Positions 7,244-15,026 of a stretch of 20,756 bases of DNA are shown here, one piece after another. Below the pieces are notes generated by a model. The model ran no database searches and was not told the DNA's origin. It worked only from the letters and a program-made list of their open reading frames with translations. Positions within the stretch are counted from its first letter, which is position 1, and each line of letters opens with the position of its first letter. The position numbers were made by a program, and so were the translations under genes. This DNA comes from an uncultured Streptococcus sp. Its GTDB lineage: Bacteria; Bacillota; Bacilli; Lactobacillales; Streptococcaceae. The DNA is taken from contig CAAEFF010000067.1 in the NCBI GenBank assembly GCA_900755085.1, positions 1-20,756 of the forward strand, given 5' to 3'.

Positions 7244-9622
7244 TTGGATTACGTTAAATTAAGAAATATCAAAAAAATCTTAAAAGAAGTCAATAGCTGG
7301 AAGGATGACATGGCCCGTTTGACGGATCAGCAACTGCAGGAGAAGACTGCAGAATTTCGGGAACGTTTAGTGGAGGGCGAGACCTTGGATGATCTCTTGC
7401 CGGAAGCATTTGCGGTTGCGAGGGAAGCGGATAAACGGGTCTTGGGCATGTTTCCCTATGACGTCCAAGTTATGGGAGGAATCGTCCTACACCAGGGGAA
7501 TGTCGCTGAAATGAATACCGGTGAAGGGAAGACCTTGACGGCAACTATGCCAGTTTATCTCAATGCCTTAGAGGGCAAAGGGGTCATGGTTATTACGACC
7601 AATACCTATCTGGCAACTCGGGATGCAGAAGAGATGGGACAGGTCTATCGATTTTTAGGTTTGACCGTCGGTGTTCCTTTGAAACAGTCAGAAGACCAAG
7701 AATTAGATCCAGAAGTCAAACGCGAGATTTACCAATCAGACGTCATTTATACGACTAATACTAGCCTAGGTTTTGACTATCTAACAGAGAACTTGACGGC
7801 TTCTGTTGATGGCCAATTTTTGGCAGACTTCAATTATGCCATTGTCGATGAGATTGATTCGGTGCTTCTAGATAGTGCTCAGACTCCCTTGATTATTTCT
7901 GGTTCTCCTCGGGTCCAGTCCAATCTATATGGGATTATTGACACCTTGATCCAGACCTTCAAGGAGGGGGAAGATTTCAAGTTTGACGAAGAAAAGAAAC
8001 GGGTTTGGTTGACTCGAAAAGGGGCTCATGCAGCAGAAGCTTTTCTTGCCATTCCCAATCTCTATGATCCCCAATACCGTGACTTGGTCCGCCATATCAG
8101 CCTAGCCTTGCAGGCCAACAAAAACTTTATTAAGGATAAGGACTATGTCATCCATCCCAATGTCGAAGGACAACCTGAGATTGTCTTGCTAGACCAGGCA
8201 ACGGGGCGCCTGATGGAAATGACCCGCTTGCAAGGAGGACTCCACCAAGCGATTGAAGCCAAAGAAGGTCTCAAGCTAACCCAGGAAACACGGGCTATGG
8301 CTTCTATTACTTATCAAAACCTCTTTAAGATGTTTCGAAAGTTAGGAGGCATGACCGGGACTGGGAAGGTCGCTGAGGCAGAGTTTCTTGATACCTATGC
8401 CATGTCAGTGATCAAGATTCCAACCAATCGCAAGAAAATCCGTAAGGATTTGCCGGATGAAATCTATCAGACCTTGCCGGAAAAAATCGTGGCTTCTTTG
8501 GACTATGTGAAGAAAGTCCACGAAAAGGGCAATCCGATTCTGGTCTTTGCTGGCTCCGTTGAGATGTCAATTCTTTATTCGAATCTTCTCTTGCGCGAAG
8601 GGATCCCTCACAATCTTCTTAATGCCAACAATGCTCCTCGTGAGGCCCAAATCATTAAGGAATCTGGTCGAAAAGGAGCCGTGACGGTTGCGACCTCAAT
8701 GGCCGGTCGAGGAACCGACATTAAGTTGGGACCTGGAGTAGCTGAGTTAGGAGGCCTAGTGGTTGTCGGAACCGAGCGGATGATGAACCAGCGGATTGAC
8801 CTTCAAATTCGGGGACGTTCAGGCCGCCAAGGAGATCCCGGTTTGACCAAGTTCTTCGTCTCTTTAGAAGACGATTTGATGAAAAACTGGGGGCCAGACT
8901 GGATCCAGGATACCTATCAAGACTATGATGTGGAAGAGCGCATTGGGGCTACTAAAGCTCTGACTAAGCGCAAGTATAAAAATTTGGTGGAACGGGCTCA
9001 AAATGCTAGTGAAAGTTCTGGTCAGGCTAGTCGTCGGATGACGCTAGAATTTGCGGAAAGCATGAACATTCAGCGTGCCATCGTCTACGAAGAGCGTGAC
9101 CGCTTGATTAAGCAAGAAGGGCGCTTGGACGACATCGTTGAAAAAGCCCTTCGTTCCGTCTTTTCAAGCATTGCCCATAAAAAAGAATACAAGGAACCTG
9201 TAGCTTTTTATCGCTATATTTTAGACAATGTTAGCTACCAAGTGGATCCGGAAAAGGCCCATCAAACCTTCCGTAGCAAAAAAACCAAAGAGAATTTCTT
9301 ATGGGAGATTGCTAAAGGTGAGTTAGAGGCTAAGTATGAGGTTTTAGGCACCGATGAGGTGATCGCCCAATTCCAGCGCATGGCCATCCTAAAAGCTATC
9401 GATGAAAATTGGGTCGAGCAGGTAGACTATCTGCAACAATTGCGCATGGCTCTGTCTGGCCAATACACCAGTCAGAAAAACCCTTTGGTAGAATTTTTCC
9501 AAGAAGCTTACCAATCTTTTGAACGAATGAAAGAGGCGACCAAAGAACAAATGGTCCGCAATCTCTTACTGAGTCGAGTAGAAATCAATAAAAAAGGGGA
9601 AATTGTCTTGCATTTCCCATAA
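7244..9622 (+). CDS. secA2: Accessory Sec ATPase SecA2
   Basis: SecA2, 792 residues, is the motor that hydrolyses ATP to push the SRR adhesin through SecY2. Visible motifs are Walker A (MNTGEGKT, residues 90-97), Walker B (VDEIDS, with DEID at 202-205), MTGTGKVAEAEF, and the helicase-type ATSMAGRGTDIKLGPGV and IRGRSGRQGDPG. It ends shortly after the helical scaffold region and lacks the C-terminal Cys-rich zinc-binding tail of many housekeeping SecA proteins, as expected for SecA2. The start is a TTG codon with GAGGA 5 bases upstream; there is no ATG close by in frame. It begins 30 bp after asp3. Confidence 0.95.
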   Translation: MDYVKLRNIKKILKEVNSWKDDMARLTDQQLQEKTAEFRERLVEGETLDDLLPEAFAVAREADKRVLGMFPYDVQVMGGIVLHQGNVAEMNTGEGKTLTATMPVYLNALEGKGVMVITTNTYLATRDAEEMGQVYRFLGLTVGVPLKQSEDQELDPEVKREIYQSDVIYTTNTSLGFDYLTENLTASVDGQFLADFNYAIVDEIDSVLLDSAQTPLIISGSPRVQSNLYGIIDTLIQTFKEGEDFKFDEEKKRVWLTRKGAHAAEAFLAIPNLYDPQYRDLVRHISLALQANKNFIKDKDYVIHPNVEGQPEIVLLDQATGRLMEMTRLQGGLHQAIEAKEGLKLTQETRAMASITYQNLFKMFRKLGGMTGTGKVAEAEFLDTYAMSVIKIPTNRKKIRKDLPDEIYQTLPEKIVASLDYVKKVHEKGNPILVFAGSVEMSILYSNLLLREGIPHNLLNANNAPREAQIIKESGRKGAVTVATSMAGRGTDIKLGPGVAELGGLVVVGTERMMNQRIDLQIRGRSGRQGDPGLTKFFVSLEDDLMKNWGPDWIQDTYQDYDVEERIGATKALTKRKYKNLVERAQNASESSGQASRRMTLEFAESMNIQRAIVYEERDRLIKQEGRLDDIVEKALRSVFSSIAHKKEYKEPVAFYRYILDNVSYQVDPEKAHQTFRSKKTKENFLWEIAKGELEAKYEVLGTDEVIAQFQRMAILKAIDENWVEQVDYLQQLRMALSGQYTSQKNPLVEFFQEAYQSFERMKEATKEQMVRNLLLSRVEINKKGEIVLHFP

Positions 9623-9633
9623 AAGAGGACATT

Positions 9634-11148
9634 ATGACAGTATACAATATCAACCTTGGAATCGGTTGGGCCAGCAGTGGTGTTGAGTATGCCCAAGCCT
9701 ACCGTGCCCAGTTGTTATGCAATATCCATCAACCAGCCAAGTTTGTCTTTATGGATATGATTCTAGCCGATAATATCCAGCATTTAACAGAAAATATCGG
9801 TTTTAAAAATGATGAAATCATCTGGCTCTACAGCCATTTTACAGATATAAAAATTGCACCAACAACCTATACCCTTGATCAGGTCTTAGCAGGTTTTGCC
9901 GGAAAACCGACTCGTGAAGAAGTCGATGGCAAGATCAAGCGCTTCTTTTATGAAGACCAGGACAACTTTTTGACCTGCTACCTGCGGGAGGAAAACAGTC
10001 CCTATGTCGAACGTTGCGAGTATGTGTCTAGGGGAATTTTAGTGAGAAAGGATTATTTCTCCTACACTCGTTACTGTACCGAGTACTTCATTCCAAAGAA
10101 TAACCAAGCCAACTTGATTGAGCGCCGCTTTTACAATGAAGACGGGACGGTTGCCTACAGCATGCAGATGGCAGATGGCCGCGAAATCTATTGTTTTCCA
10201 GATCGCTATCTGGTTGGTCGTCAAGAATTGATCCGCTATTTTATGCAGACCCTTCAATTGACCAAACAAGATCTGGTGATTTTGGATCGTGAAACCAATA
10301 TCGGTCAACCTATCTTTGAAGAGGCGCAAAAAGCGCGTCTAGGTGTGGTCGTTCACGCAGAGCACTTTAGTGCCAATAATGTTGACGATCAGTATATCCT
10401 GTGGAATAACTATTACGAGTACCAATTTACCAACGCAGATAAGGTGGACTTCTTTATTGTTGCTACTGACCGTCAAAAAGAAATCTTGGCGGAGCAGTTT
10501 GCCAAATATACCAACCATCAGCCAGCCATCTATACCATCCCAGTTGGTAGTCTTGCCAGCTTGCCACAAAACGAAAATCGTACCCCATTCTCTATGATTA
10601 CTGCCTCTCGTTTGGCGACAGAAAAACATATTGACTGGTTGGTGCGAGCAGTGGTTCGTGCCAAAAAAGAATTACCAGAACTGTCTTTTGACATCTATGG
10701 GAAAGGTGGAGAAGAAGGAAAGCTGCGTTCTCTGATTGATGAATTGGGGGCGGCAGACTATATCCATCTCAAAGGGCATGCCAATCTGGGGGAAATTTAT
10801 AAGAACTATGAGGTTTACTTGTCCGCATCGACCAGTGAAGGCTTTGGTTTGACCTTGATGGAGGCGATTGGTTCGGGTCTTCCCATTATCGGTTTTGACG
10901 TTCCTTATGGCAACCAGACCTTTGTTACAGAAGGCAAAAATGGCTATCTCATTCCGCCTTCAGCAGACCAAGTGGTCGATCAGATTGCTGCTGCATTTGC
11001 TGAAAAACTCATTCAGCTCTACAAGAAAGATGATCTAGCCAGCATGCGTCAAGCATCTTATGCGCGTGCAGAAGACTTTTTGACCAGCCGAGTAGAAGAA
11101 GCTTGGGCACAATTGATAGAAGAGGTGACACATGCTGAACGTATTTGA
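9634..11148 (+). CDS. gtfA: SRR adhesin O-GlcNAc transferase, catalytic subunit GtfA (Gtf1)
   Basis: This 504-residue GT4-type glycosyltransferase is the catalytic half of the GtfA/GtfB enzyme that moves GlcNAc from UDP-GlcNAc to Ser/Thr of the SRR adhesin before export. The N-terminal INLGIGWASSGVEYAQAYR is typical of the family. The nucleotide-sugar site shows ASRLATEKHID (Arg326, Lys331) and the E-x7-E motif in STSEGFGLTLMEA (Glu402, Glu410). HAEHFS at 241-246 lies in the inter-domain active-site region. An inserted domain typical of GtfA, which contacts GtfB, fits residues about 60-200. A GAGGA site precedes the ATG. The last 17 bases overlap the gtfB start, consistent with coupled, near-stoichiometric synthesis of the two subunits. 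Confidence 0.95.
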   Translation: MTVYNINLGIGWASSGVEYAQAYRAQLLCNIHQPAKFVFMDMILADNIQHLTENIGFKNDEIIWLYSHFTDIKIAPTTYTLDQVLAGFAGKPTREEVDGKIKRFFYEDQDNFLTCYLREENSPYVERCEYVSRGILVRKDYFSYTRYCTEYFIPKNNQANLIERRFYNEDGTVAYSMQMADGREIYCFPDRYLVGRQELIRYFMQTLQLTKQDLVILDRETNIGQPIFEEAQKARLGVVVHAEHFSANNVDDQYILWNNYYEYQFTNADKVDFFIVATDRQKEILAEQFAKYTNHQPAIYTIPVGSLASLPQNENRTPFSMITASRLATEKHIDWLVRAVVRAKKELPELSFDIYGKGGEEGKLRSLIDELGAADYIHLKGHANLGEIYKNYEVYLSASTSEGFGLTLMEAIGSGLPIIGFDVPYGNQTFVTEGKNGYLIPPSADQVVDQIAAAFAEKLIQLYKKDDLASMRQASYARAEDFLTSRVEEAWAQLIEEVTHAERI

Positions 11149-12487
11149 TAGTTATTCTCATGAAAGCCAAGACCTGCTCCACTCCATGAAGGAGTCTGGC
11201 TTTGAATATCCAACCGTTGTTCTGGAGCCAAACGGTTTCTTACCTGACGGGATCGAATCGCCTTTTCTCTATTTTTTAGGCCAGCCAAAAGGGGAGAAGC
11301 GCGGACGCTACTTTAATGAAGTTCCAGTGCCTGATTTCTGGGAGGTTTCAGGGGATAATAGTTCGGGGAGAGTCACCTACTATGGTCAGGAAAAGGCTCG
11401 GATTGTTTACCATGCCGCTTCCTATAAACGCATTGTCGAGCGCATTGAGTGGTTGGATGACAAGGGGCAAGTATTCATGATTGATCGCTATGACCAATAC
11501 GGTCGTAAGATAGCTGTAACGACTTGTGGTGATCAAGGACAGCATTTGGTGACTACTTATTTTGAAGGAGATACCGAGCGCTTGACAGAGAATCACCAAA
11601 CAGGGGATTTGATCTTGACCTTGGACCATCAACCCATGCGGATTTTCAAGAATCGCTTAGATTACTTTGTCTTTTACCTAGAGTATCGTGGTTTTAATCT
11701 GGATGGTTTGGTCTACAATACCCTTGCTACCTCCTTTAGCATTAGTCTTCAGCTTGGAAATAAAGGAATCAAAGGTCGCGACGTCTTGGTGTGGCAAGAA
11801 CCACTTCATGACAGCCTTCCAGGCAATATGCAGTTGATTCTAAAGAGCCCAGAAATCCGGACCAAGAAGATCTTGATTCCACAAAATTCGACCTATCATC
11901 GCGCTTTGCAGTTGACCTCCCAAGACCAGCATAGCTATTTTGCTCCCCTTGGCTACTTGTATGATTTCAAGGTGAAAGACGATATCCGTAAAGACGCCTT
12001 TGTCTTGACCAATTCGGATCAGATCGAAGCCTTGACCTACCTAGTAGAGAATTTGCCAAATGTGACCTTCCGTGTAGCGGCCTTGACAGAGATGTCTGCT
12101 AGCCTCTTATCTATGGTTCGCTATCCAAATGTGGTCTTGTATCAAAATATCAGCCAAGATCGGATCAAAGAGTTGCTTAAGCTCTCTAGTATTTATCTGG
12201 ATATCAACCACTATGCAGAGGTGCAAGGAATTGTTCGCAAGGCCTTTGAACACCAGCAAGTCATCCTTGCCTTTAGCCATACCCTGCATGACCGCCACTT
12301 CCTCGCACAAGCCAATATATTTGACCAAGGAAAAGAAGCAGATATGGTGGCCCGTATCCAGGAAATCTACCAATCTGTGGATAGCTACAGAGAAGCAGTC
12401 GCGCAACAAATTGCCCAATCAAGTAGTGTCGAGCCAGCTGTTTTCACAGCTCGCTTGCAAGAAGGGATCGGTGGACATGGTGAGTGA
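11132..12487 (+). CDS. gtfB: SRR adhesin glycosylation stabilising subunit GtfB (Gtf2)
   Basis: This 451-residue protein is the partner of GtfA. In studied streptococci GtfB has a GT-B-like fold but no transferase activity. It recognises the unmodified or partly modified acceptor and stabilises GtfA. The sequence begins MLNVFDSYSHESQDLL, has an extended insert domain (about residues 55-190) parallel to that in GtfA, and ends with a half-site containing FVLTNSDQIEALTYLVENLP and SSIYLDINHYAEVQGIVRKAFEH-type sequence around 300-390. The E-x7-E pair seen in GtfA is not evident here, in keeping with an inactive subunit. It overlaps gtfA by 17 bp, and its end overlaps the asp4 start by 11 bp. Confidence 0.93.
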   Translation: MLNVFDSYSHESQDLLHSMKESGFEYPTVVLEPNGFLPDGIESPFLYFLGQPKGEKRGRYFNEVPVPDFWEVSGDNSSGRVTYYGQEKARIVYHAASYKRIVERIEWLDDKGQVFMIDRYDQYGRKIAVTTCGDQGQHLVTTYFEGDTERLTENHQTGDLILTLDHQPMRIFKNRLDYFVFYLEYRGFNLDGLVYNTLATSFSISLQLGNKGIKGRDVLVWQEPLHDSLPGNMQLILKSPEIRTKKILIPQNSTYHRALQLTSQDQHSYFAPLGYLYDFKVKDDIRKDAFVLTNSDQIEALTYLVENLPNVTFRVAALTEMSASLLSMVRYPNVVLYQNISQDRIKELLKLSSIYLDINHYAEVQGIVRKAFEHQQVILAFSHTLHDRHFLAQANIFDQGKEADMVARIQEIYQSVDSYREAVAQQIAQSSSVEPAVFTARLQEGIGGHGE

Positions 12488-12671
12488 TCGTAAGAAAGAT
12501 TTATTTTACAAAGAAGTAGAAGGCCGGATGGAGTCTCTCAAACGACGTCCTTCCGAAAAAGAAAAGACGACGCGTTCCGAAAAGATCAATGTTACCTTTA
12601 ATGTGATCATTGGTTTGGTGATTCTGCTGGGAGTTATTTTTACCCTCTTGAGAGTATTAGGAGGATCCTAA
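12477..12671 (+). CDS. asp4: Accessory Sec membrane protein Asp4 (SecE-like)
   Basis: This is a 64-residue protein with a long charged, Lys/Arg/Glu-rich N-terminal part (about residues 1-37) and one C-terminal membrane segment (NVIIGLVILLGVIFTLLRVL). That is the layout of SecE, and in Streptococcus gordonii Asp4 is the SecE-like subunit of the SecY2 channel. The start overlaps gtfB by 11 bp. ATG at 12477 is favoured, with GAAGGG about 10 bases upstream; GTG at 12480 is an alternative. The same frame is open far upstream inside gtfB, but a longer protein is not credible. The AGGAGG for asp5 lies within its last codons. Confidence 0.85.
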   Translation: MVSDRKKDLFYKEVEGRMESLKRRPSEKEKTTRSEKINVTFNVIIGLVILLGVIFTLLRVLGGS

Positions 12672-12672
12672 G

Positions 12673-12897
12673 ATGGAAATGGTATTTGCAATCGTTATCT
12701 CGATTTTATCCCTAGCTCTGGTGGTTCTGATTACCCTGCAACCTCGCCAGCAACAATCGCTCTCAACAGATGCAACCAGTAACTTAGGGAAGCCAAGCTA
12801 TTGGCGCTCCCACCGAGGACTCAAGCTAGCAACCCTTGCCGTTAGTATCGTCTTTCTCGTATCTTTATTTCTTTATATGATGGTCGTACAGGCCTAG
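12673..12897 (+). CDS. asp5: Accessory Sec membrane protein Asp5 (SecG-like)
   Basis: This 74-residue protein has two membrane segments (residues about 3-22 and 52-72) around a polar Gln/Ser/Thr-rich loop that begins LQPRQQQSLSTDA. The layout and the loop resemble SecG, and Asp5 is the SecG-like subunit of the SecY2 translocon. The ATG is one base after the asp4 stop, with a consensus AGGAGG at 12658-12663. It is the last gene of the accessory Sec operon and is followed by a terminator 23 bp past its stop. Confidence 0.85.
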   Translation: MEMVFAIVISILSLALVVLITLQPRQQQSLSTDATSNLGKPSYWRSHRGLKLATLAVSIVFLVSLFLYMMVVQA

Positions 12898-12919
12898 TGT
12901 CTAATAGAATGGATAAAAC

Positions 12920-12945
12920 GAAGTTGGTATTCTCCAACTTCTTTT
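12920..12945 (+). terminator. Intrinsic terminator of the accessory Sec operon
   Basis: An 8-bp perfect stem (GAAGTTGG at 12920-12927, CCAACTTC at 12934-12941), 6-nt loop, then TTTT. The upstream AAAAC makes it potentially bidirectional. A stronger near-copy lies at 13202. Confidence 0.8.
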
Positions 12946-12961
12946 AAATTGTAGATAGAGT

Positions 12962-13114
12962 CATCTTAGAAACTTTCCTTAGGTGAGTACGGACGTCAGC
13001 GAACTTCGAGGAAGTTCCATGACTAATTATTGAGCCTAAGGTCTCAATAATCCCGAGTGCCTGAAACATAATTATTTCAGGCACTTATCTCACGGCGGAA
13101 AGTTTCAGTAGATG
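12962..13114. other. Compact structured intergenic element (candidate ncRNA or repeat element) with predicted pseudoknot
   Basis: Non-coding stretch with dense nested pairing read by eye. Closing stem: GAAACTTTCC (12969-12978) with GGAAAGTTTC (13097-13106), extended by CATC (12962-12965) with GATG (13111-13114). Second stem: GTGAG (12983-12987) with CTCAC (13089-13093). Inside are three hairpins: GAACTTC/GAAGTTC (13001-13017), ATTATTGAG/CTCAATAAT (13026-13051) and an 11-bp AGTGCCTGAAA/TTTCAGGCACT (13056-13085). The loop of the middle hairpin, CCTAAGG (13035-13041), is exactly complementary to CCTTAGG (12977-12983), which would make a pseudoknot. I cannot match it to a named RNA family and cannot tell the functional strand. 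No clear promoter precedes it on the + strand, so readthrough from asp5 is the obvious source. It could also be a dispersed streptococcal intergenic repeat. Confidence 0.6.
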
Positions 13115-13132
13115 TCTAAGTGAACCTAATAG

Positions 13133-13162
13133 TTGATATCTTTTTAATTTTTTAAGTATCAT
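13133..13162 (+). promoter_or_regulatory. Possible promoter ahead of the second terminator
   Basis: TTGATA (13133-13138), an 18-bp spacer and TATCAT (13157-13162). Transcripts from here would meet the strong hairpin at 13202 within about 65 nt, so this would give either a very short RNA or a terminated leader. Speculative. Confidence 0.3.
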
Positions 13163-13201
13163 TTAGGATGTATTATGTAAGAAACAGGTGGATTACATTC
13201 T

Positions 13202-13232
13202 AAAAGAAGTTGGTTCTCCAACTTCTTTTTTT
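13202..13232 (+). terminator. Strong intrinsic terminator, near-copy of the one at 12920
   Basis: A perfect 12-bp stem (AAAAGAAGTTGG at 13202-13213, CCAACTTCTTTT at 13218-13229) with a TTCT loop runs into T7. Its core GAAGTTGG/CCAACTTC and the TTCT in its loop repeat the terminator at 12920. It insulates the downstream transporter gene from upstream readthrough and could also work on the opposite strand. Confidence 0.85.
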
Positions 13233-13254
13233 GATGATGTTCTCTTTGATTTTA

Positions 13255-13263
13255 TGGTATACT
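13255..13263 (+). promoter_or_regulatory. Extended -10 promoter for the TDT-like transporter gene
   Basis: TGGTATACT matches the extended -10 pattern TGnTATAAT closely. No good -35 is placed 16-18 bp upstream. It lies 29 bp before the chosen ATG. Confidence 0.5.
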
Positions 13264-13291
13264 GAAAGCGATAAAATGATTGGAGCTTCCG

Positions 13292-14185
13292 ATGAAAAAG
13301 ATTCCCTTAGTATTTTCAGGTTGTCTGTTAGGACTAGTTGGTGCTGGAAACCTTCTTGCAGACTCGCTACCCGTCCTTGCCCATGCCTTTAGTCTGACAG
13401 GCCTATTCTTATGGTTTTTCTTTCTAGCCTATCACCTGATTCGCTGGCAAGAAACAAAGATGGAACTGCAACAACCTGCTCTTTTATCTGGAATGGCGAC
13501 CTTTCCCATGGCTGGAATGATTCTCTCTACCTATCTCTTGCGACTTTTCCCGGCAGTTGGAGGACTTTCTCAAGTGGTCTGGTGGTCTGCTTTTCTTCTA
13601 GATGTCTGCTTGATCCTCTATTTTACCAAGACCCATGTCCTGGTCCGTCCAAGAGTCACAGCCACTCCAAGTTGGACCGTTCTCTATGTGGGCATTGCAG
13701 TAGCAGCCTTGACCTACCCCGTTGTAGGAATCAGAGAGATTGCTTATCTCGCTTTAGTGATTGGTTTTGGTTTGACCTTTCTTCTCTACCCAGTCATTTA
13801 TTTTGATGGGAAAAAGCAGCCCTTACCCAATCATCTGTTAGGCCAAGAAGGCATCTATTGTGCTCCATTTTCCCTTCTTTTAGCAGCCCTGATTCGGGTT
13901 GGTGGAGCAAGCCTGCCTACCTGGTTCTTACTGATCATGGTGGTGGCCTCGCAAGGGTTTTATTTCTTTGTTTTAACACGCCTACCGAGAATGATCAAAG
14001 AAGGTTTTCAACCTGCTTTTTCAGCCTTGACCTTTCCAACTGTCATCACAGCCACTTCGCTGAAAATGGCCCAAGGCTTATTGCAACTACCTTTCTTGAC
14101 AGTTCTTGTATGGATGGAAACTTTTCTTTGTCTCTTGATTTTAGTCGCTGTTTTAGGAGGTTATGTAGCTTTTCTTAAAGAGTAG
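13292..14185 (+). CDS. Multi-spanning membrane protein, probable TDT (TehA/SLAC1-like) family transporter
   Basis: A 297-residue integral membrane protein with about ten hydrophobic segments. The pattern fits the tellurite-resistance/dicarboxylate transporter (TDT) superfamily: SGCLLGLVGAGNLL in helix 1, ATFPMAGMILSTYL in helix 3, and GIYCAPFSLLLAALI later, similar to the helix starts of TehA and SLAC1 anion channels. Substrate is unknown; family members move small organic acids, chloride or other anions. The start chosen is ATG at 13292 because TTGGAG sits 6 bases upstream of it. An in-frame TTG at 13280 would add four residues and would destroy that spacing. It has its own promoter after the 13202 terminator. 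No terminator is evident before the next gene. The family call is from motif style, not a search. Confidence 0.6.
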   Translation: MKKIPLVFSGCLLGLVGAGNLLADSLPVLAHAFSLTGLFLWFFFLAYHLIRWQETKMELQQPALLSGMATFPMAGMILSTYLLRLFPAVGGLSQVVWWSAFLLDVCLILYFTKTHVLVRPRVTATPSWTVLYVGIAVAALTYPVVGIREIAYLALVIGFGLTFLLYPVIYFDGKKQPLPNHLLGQEGIYCAPFSLLLAALIRVGGASLPTWFLLIMVVASQGFYFFVLTRLPRMIKEGFQPAFSALTFPTVITATSLKMAQGLLQLPFLTVLVWMETFLCLLILVAVLGGYVAFLKE

Positions 14186-14202
14186 AAAGTTATCCTTTTT
14201 CA

Positions 14203-14231
14203 TTGAAACCTTGTCACGATTATGGTAAGAT
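14203..14231 (+). promoter_or_regulatory. Promoter for the CPBP protease gene
   Basis: TTGAAA (14203-14208), 17-bp spacer, TAAGAT (14226-14231), with TG at 14223-14224 giving an extended -10. Confidence 0.55.
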
Positions 14232-14270
14232 GCACTATACGATTTATCAGACTTTATAGGAAAGGTATCT

Positions 14271-14948
14271 ATGAAATTCATCAAAGGAAAGCTCTCGCTG
14301 CTTTATCCCCTCTTTCTACTCTTGTTTTACTTTTACATCCGGCCCCAATTTCGCCCCTTAGCCCAGTATGTTTCCAATAGTGTAGCAAGCGCAAATAGCT
14401 ATTATTGGACCTTATTTGGCCTAGAAGGCCTTTATGCAGTTTTTACAGGGTTTTTGGTCTACCGTTTTTCTAAAAAAGCGCAGTTTAAGCTGGGGAAGAC
14501 CCCTCTTCAATCTCTGATAGAAGCCGTTTTTGCAGCCTGTTTGGTCTACTGGTTGGACTACTTCATCAGTGGTTTTGTTCAAGGACGGGCAGCCGTTTTG
14601 AGCCTCTTTCCACGGGAAATTAGTCCCACAGGGGTGCTCATCCTGGTGATCGCAATGGTCATTATCCGGCCGGTGACAGAAGAGCTGATCTTTCGTGGAG
14701 CCTTGGTAAATGCCTACTTCAAAGGCTGGAAACTCTATGCAGAGATTTGGCTTCCAGCCCTCATATACAGTGGCCTGCATTTTCTCCACAATCCTTTTTC
14801 GCTAGGAGCTTCTATCATCTATCTCCTGCCGAGTGTGATTTTTGGGATCCTGTATTATCGGAGTAAGACGCTCCTTTCTCCTATTTTGGCTCATATTCTG
14901 CTCAATCTTTACTACACCTTGCCTTTGCTTTTATCTGTATTCAAGTAG
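14271..14948 (+). CDS. CPBP family (CAAX/Abi-type) intramembrane metalloprotease
   Basis: A 225-residue membrane protein of the CPBP (Rce1/Abi) family, with the three hallmark motifs in order: EELIFR at residues 137-142 (paired Glu and Arg), SGLHFLH with His170, and AHILLN with His208 and Asn212. The first about 130 residues are mostly membrane segments. Members are intramembrane peptidases, and many streptococcal ones sit in bacteriocin-immunity loci, but no bacteriocin gene is near here, so the substrate is unknown. AGGAAAGG precedes the ATG. A terminator follows within 2 bp of the stop and overlaps the rnpA promoter region. Confidence 0.9.
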   Translation: MKFIKGKLSLLYPLFLLLFYFYIRPQFRPLAQYVSNSVASANSYYWTLFGLEGLYAVFTGFLVYRFSKKAQFKLGKTPLQSLIEAVFAACLVYWLDYFISGFVQGRAAVLSLFPREISPTGVLILVIAMVIIRPVTEELIFRGALVNAYFKGWKLYAEIWLPALIYSGLHFLHNPFSLGASIIYLLPSVIFGILYYRSKTLLSPILAHILLNLYYTLPLLLSVFK

Positions 14949-14949
14949 C

Positions 14950-14981
14950 AACCGATTTCCTAAGTGAGATTGGTTTTTTTT
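14950..14981 (+). terminator. Intrinsic terminator after the CPBP protease gene
   Basis: A 7-bp stem with one G-T pair (AACCGAT at 14950-14956, ATTGGTT at 14969-14975) followed by a run of T. Confidence 0.75.
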
Positions 14982-14997
14982 GAAAATATGGTATAAT
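14970..14997 (+). promoter_or_regulatory. Promoter of the rnpA-yidC-khpB operon
   Basis: A perfect TATAAT (14992-14997) with TG at 14989-14990 (extended -10). TTGGTT at 14970-14975, 16 bp upstream, may be the -35 and is shared with the 3' arm of the preceding terminator. Confidence 0.65.
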
Positions 14998-15026
14998 AGA
15001 ATAAATTTAAAAGAGGGAGTTGAGGT

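Noticed and set aside
13168..13203. 11-codon open frame ending at the 13202 terminator, possible leader peptide
   Set aside because: The only AGG is directly against the ATG, leaving no ribosome spacing, and it has no run of regulatory codons.
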